This document shows, in pieces, positions 11,100 through 13,130 of a stretch of DNA of 13,130 bases. The notes beneath the pieces were generated by a model, which saw nothing but the letters and a program-made list of their open reading frames with translations, searched no databases and had not been told where the DNA came from. The translations under genes and the position numbers were made by a program. Each line of letters opens with the position of its first letter. Position 1 is the stretch's first letter. Location of the stretch: the NCBI GenBank assembly GCA_002763025.1, contig PCYG01000084.1, positions 1,999-15,128 on the forward strand. Direction: 5' to 3'. Source of the DNA: Candidatus Woesearchaeota archaeon CG10_big_fil_rev_8_21_14_0_10_32_24 (GTDB taxonomy: Archaea > Nanobdellota > Nanobdellia > Woesearchaeales > GW2011-AR9).

Positions 11100-13130
11100 A
11101 TGCTTCTACGCCAACTCAAATTATCAAACATTCGTTCTTATATAGGCGAAACTATTTCTTTTCCAGATGGCTCAATAGTATTATCTGGAGATATTGGATG
11201 TGGAAAGTCTACAATTCTTTTAGCGATTGAATTTGCATTGTTTGGAACTTCTAGAACGGATTTGCCTGCTGAATTATTGTTACGAAAGGGAACATTAGAA
11301 GGTTCTGTAGAATTAACGTTTCAATTGCAAGATAAAGAAATTATCATTATGCGGAAGTTGAAGAAGGATCATAAATCTATCAAGCAAGTATCTGGCTTTA
11401 TTTCTGTAAATGGTGAGCAGAAGGAATTAACAGCGGTAGAATTAAAATCTGAAATTTTGAATTTATTGGGATATCCTGAAGAGTTGTTGTTAAGTACAAA
11501 AAATTTCATTTATAGATATACTGTTTACACACCGCAAGAGGAAATGAAACTGATTCTGCAAGATAATGCAGATATTCGTTTAGATGTATTACGGAAAGTG
11601 TTTAACATTGATAAATATAAGAGCATAAGAGATAATTTACAAATATATTTGAAAGAAATGCGTACAGATATTGCAGTCATAAAAACAAGATTGGAACCCT
11701 TACCCGAAGTGATGGAAAAGGTTGTAATTCTAAGTGGGGAAAAAGAAAAGTTGCAAGTTGGTTTGAATCAATTATTAGTCCCCTTACAAGATTTACGCGG
11801 GAAGATAAATGTGCAAAGACAAGAAATTGAGATTTTTGAAAGACAGCATTTAGAATTTCTAAAATTACAACAAGAACAGAAAATGAAATTTATGTTAAAA
11901 GAAACAAAAGGCAGGCAATTGGTAGAGTTACAACAACAATTAGAAAATTTTGAACACAAAAAAACAAATTTACCAGAAGGGTTGGATAAAGAACGTGTCA
12001 AAATGGAATTAAACTCTTTAGAATTACAAACGTCAGAAGTGTTACAAAAAAAATCATCCTTACAAGAGCGGGTTCAACAATTACAACAGAATATGATCCA
12101 GGAAAAACAGGAGATTCGTCAATTAGAAGAACAAACTTCTGTGTATATTGAGAAAGAAGAGTTATTATTAGGTTTAAAGAAAATGGTAGATGAGGGAAAT
12201 ATCCTAGAATCACAAAAGAAAAAATTGGATGAACATTTTATTCAAATATCCTCACAAATTTCTATGAATCAAACGTTACTACATCAATCTAAACAACTAC
12301 AGCAAAAAATTTTACAATTGGAAGAATGCCCCATGTGTTTACAAAATGTAACTCACGATCACAAATCTAAAATTTCTCATGTGGAAAGTGAGAAAGTTGC
12401 AGGAGCCGAAATAATCTTGAAGAATTTAGATATGGAGAAAGTAGAAGTTTTGAATAGACAGCAAGAGGTTACAACGAAGATTCAAGAATGGAATTTACAG
12501 AAAAATCTTTTAACCAAAACAGAAGTTGAATTAGGACAATTAAAAGAAAAGCAACATTCGCTAACTATAAAAAAAGAAAGAATGATGAACTTAATTACAC
12601 AGAACAACCAAATTATGCAAGAGTTCTCTGTTGTAACTTTGATTAATATTGAAGATTTACAACTTAAAATTAAAACCCATCAAGAAATGATGCAAATCAT
12701 CCTCCATCATGAACAGATGCAACAGCAAATTACCCTCATTAAAACACAGAAAGAAAATATCATGCAAGAATTAACAATTTTACAGGATGAGTTGATATTA
12801 GTTGAAGAACAATTGAAAGAGAAATTAGATTTAACTGAAATGGTGAAGGAAAGAAGATTACAATTACAAGATGTGATGGAAAAGGAAAAAACACTTGCAG
12901 TAGAAGAAGGAAGATTAAAGGCAACCATATTGAATTTTGAAAATCAAGAAAATGATTTAAGATTACAAATAGTAAAATTTAAAAAAATGGAAGTTGAATT
13001 AAAAAGCAATCAAAATTTATATAGGTGGTTGGACGGATTCTTTATGCCATTGATGTATACGATTGAAAAACACGTGATGATTCACATTCATAATTTATTC
13101 AATCAATTATTTCAAGAATGGTTTGATATC
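11100..13130 (+). CDS. rad50: Rad50 double-strand-break repair ATPase, N-terminal 677 residues (3' end outside window)
   Basis: The frame stays open from ATG 11100 to the last base. It is an SMC-like ATPase that works with the Mre11 nuclease to tether and process DNA ends. The N-terminal lobe has an LSNIRSYIGETISFPDG start and Walker A GDIGCGKST (30-38, K36). The Q-loop region is FIYRYTVYTPQEEM, a variant of the usual Rad50 form. Two long coiled-coil arms, very rich in Gln, Glu and Lys, flank the zinc hook CPMC (C410, C413), where two Rad50 molecules dimerise through a shared zinc. The last residues (WLDGFFMPLMYTIEKHVMIH and on to LFQEWFDI) start the C-terminal lobe; the signature motif and Walker B lie beyond the edge. 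The hook separates it from chromosomal SMC proteins. Mre11 is not directly upstream; it could follow. Confidence 0.88.
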   Translation, partial: MLLRQLKLSNIRSYIGETISFPDGSIVLSGDIGCGKSTILLAIEFALFGTSRTDLPAELLLRKGTLEGSVELTFQLQDKEIIIMRKLKKDHKSIKQVSGFISVNGEQKELTAVELKSEILNLLGYPEELLLSTKNFIYRYTVYTPQEEMKLILQDNADIRLDVLRKVFNIDKYKSIRDNLQIYLKEMRTDIAVIKTRLEPLPEVMEKVVILSGEKEKLQVGLNQLLVPLQDLRGKINVQRQEIEIFERQHLEFLKLQQEQKMKFMLKETKGRQLVELQQQLENFEHKKTNLPEGLDKERVKMELNSLELQTSEVLQKKSSLQERVQQLQQNMIQEKQEIRQLEEQTSVYIEKEELLLGLKKMVDEGNILESQKKKLDEHFIQISSQISMNQTLLHQSKQLQQKILQLEECPMCLQNVTHDHKSKISHVESEKVAGAEIILKNLDMEKVEVLNRQQEVTTKIQEWNLQKNLLTKTEVELGQLKEKQHSLTIKKERMMNLITQNNQIMQEFSVVTLINIEDLQLKIKTHQEMMQIILHHEQMQQQITLIKTQKENIMQELTILQDELILVEEQLKEKLDLTEMVKERRLQLQDVMEKEKTLAVEEGRLKATILNFENQENDLRLQIVKFKKMEVELKSNQNLYRWLDGFFMPLMYTIEKHVMIHIHNLFNQLFQEWFDI

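Noticed and set aside
11768..12928. Minus-strand ORFs rich in Ser, Cys and Phe across rad50
   Set aside because: They are antisense to Gln/Lys/Glu-rich coiled coil, which produces long stop-free Ser/Cys/Phe frames by codon complementarity.

Overview
The window is AT-rich DNA from an archaeon. Four things show this: the C-terminus of ribosomal protein S8e (archaeal/eukaryotic only) at the left edge; a Rad50 with a CxxC zinc hook at the right edge; a TATA-like box about 25 bases before the start codon of nearly every monocistronic gene, which implies largely leaderless mRNAs; and Shine-Dalgarno sites mainly in front of internal genes. The tight packing and the bacterial-looking genes (RelA/SpoT homologue, thymidine kinase, type I GAPDH) would suit a DPANN-type archaeon such as Woesearchaeota or Pacearchaeota. 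That placement is inference.

Layout. 1-177: end of S8e. 178-474: non-coding, with two REP-like GC hairpins and other stems. 475-834 (-): small two-helix membrane protein. 835-1389: complex regulatory stretch with a 9-bp operator-like motif in both orientations, tandem TATA boxes, a duplicated Shine-Dalgarno leader, two overlapping micro-ORFs, and a GC-rich palindrome around the TATA box of the next gene. 1390-1944 (+): TsaC/Sua5-type t6A synthase. 1941-2987 (-): M29 aminopeptidase. 3096-3986 (+): DUF6159-like membrane protein. 3987-4937 (-): NOL1/NOP2/Sun RNA m5C methyltransferase. 4990-5586 (+): HAD phosphatase, apparently sharing one TATA box with the methyltransferase. 5611-6516 (+): membrane-anchored surface protein bracketed by a 36-bp exact direct repeat. 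6581-7600 (+): GAPDH. 7601-7797: convergent spacer with overlapping inverted repeats. 7798-8010 (-): Cys-rich lipoprotein. 8050-9933 (-): long RSH alarmone enzyme with a decayed hydrolase site. 9978-10991 (-): expanded TK1-type thymidine kinase. 11100-13130 (+): Rad50, cut by the window edge.

The genes are mostly housekeeping: translation and RNA modification (S8e, TsaC, the methyltransferase), peptide turnover (M29), glycolysis (GAPDH), nucleotide salvage (TK), stress signalling (RSH) and DNA repair (Rad50). They do not form one pathway and most carry their own promoter. No defence system, CRISPR array, tRNA or complete mobile element is visible. The most unusual material is the 835-1389 control region, the promoter-bearing direct repeat around the surface-protein gene, and the archaeal RSH enzyme that looks synthetase-only.
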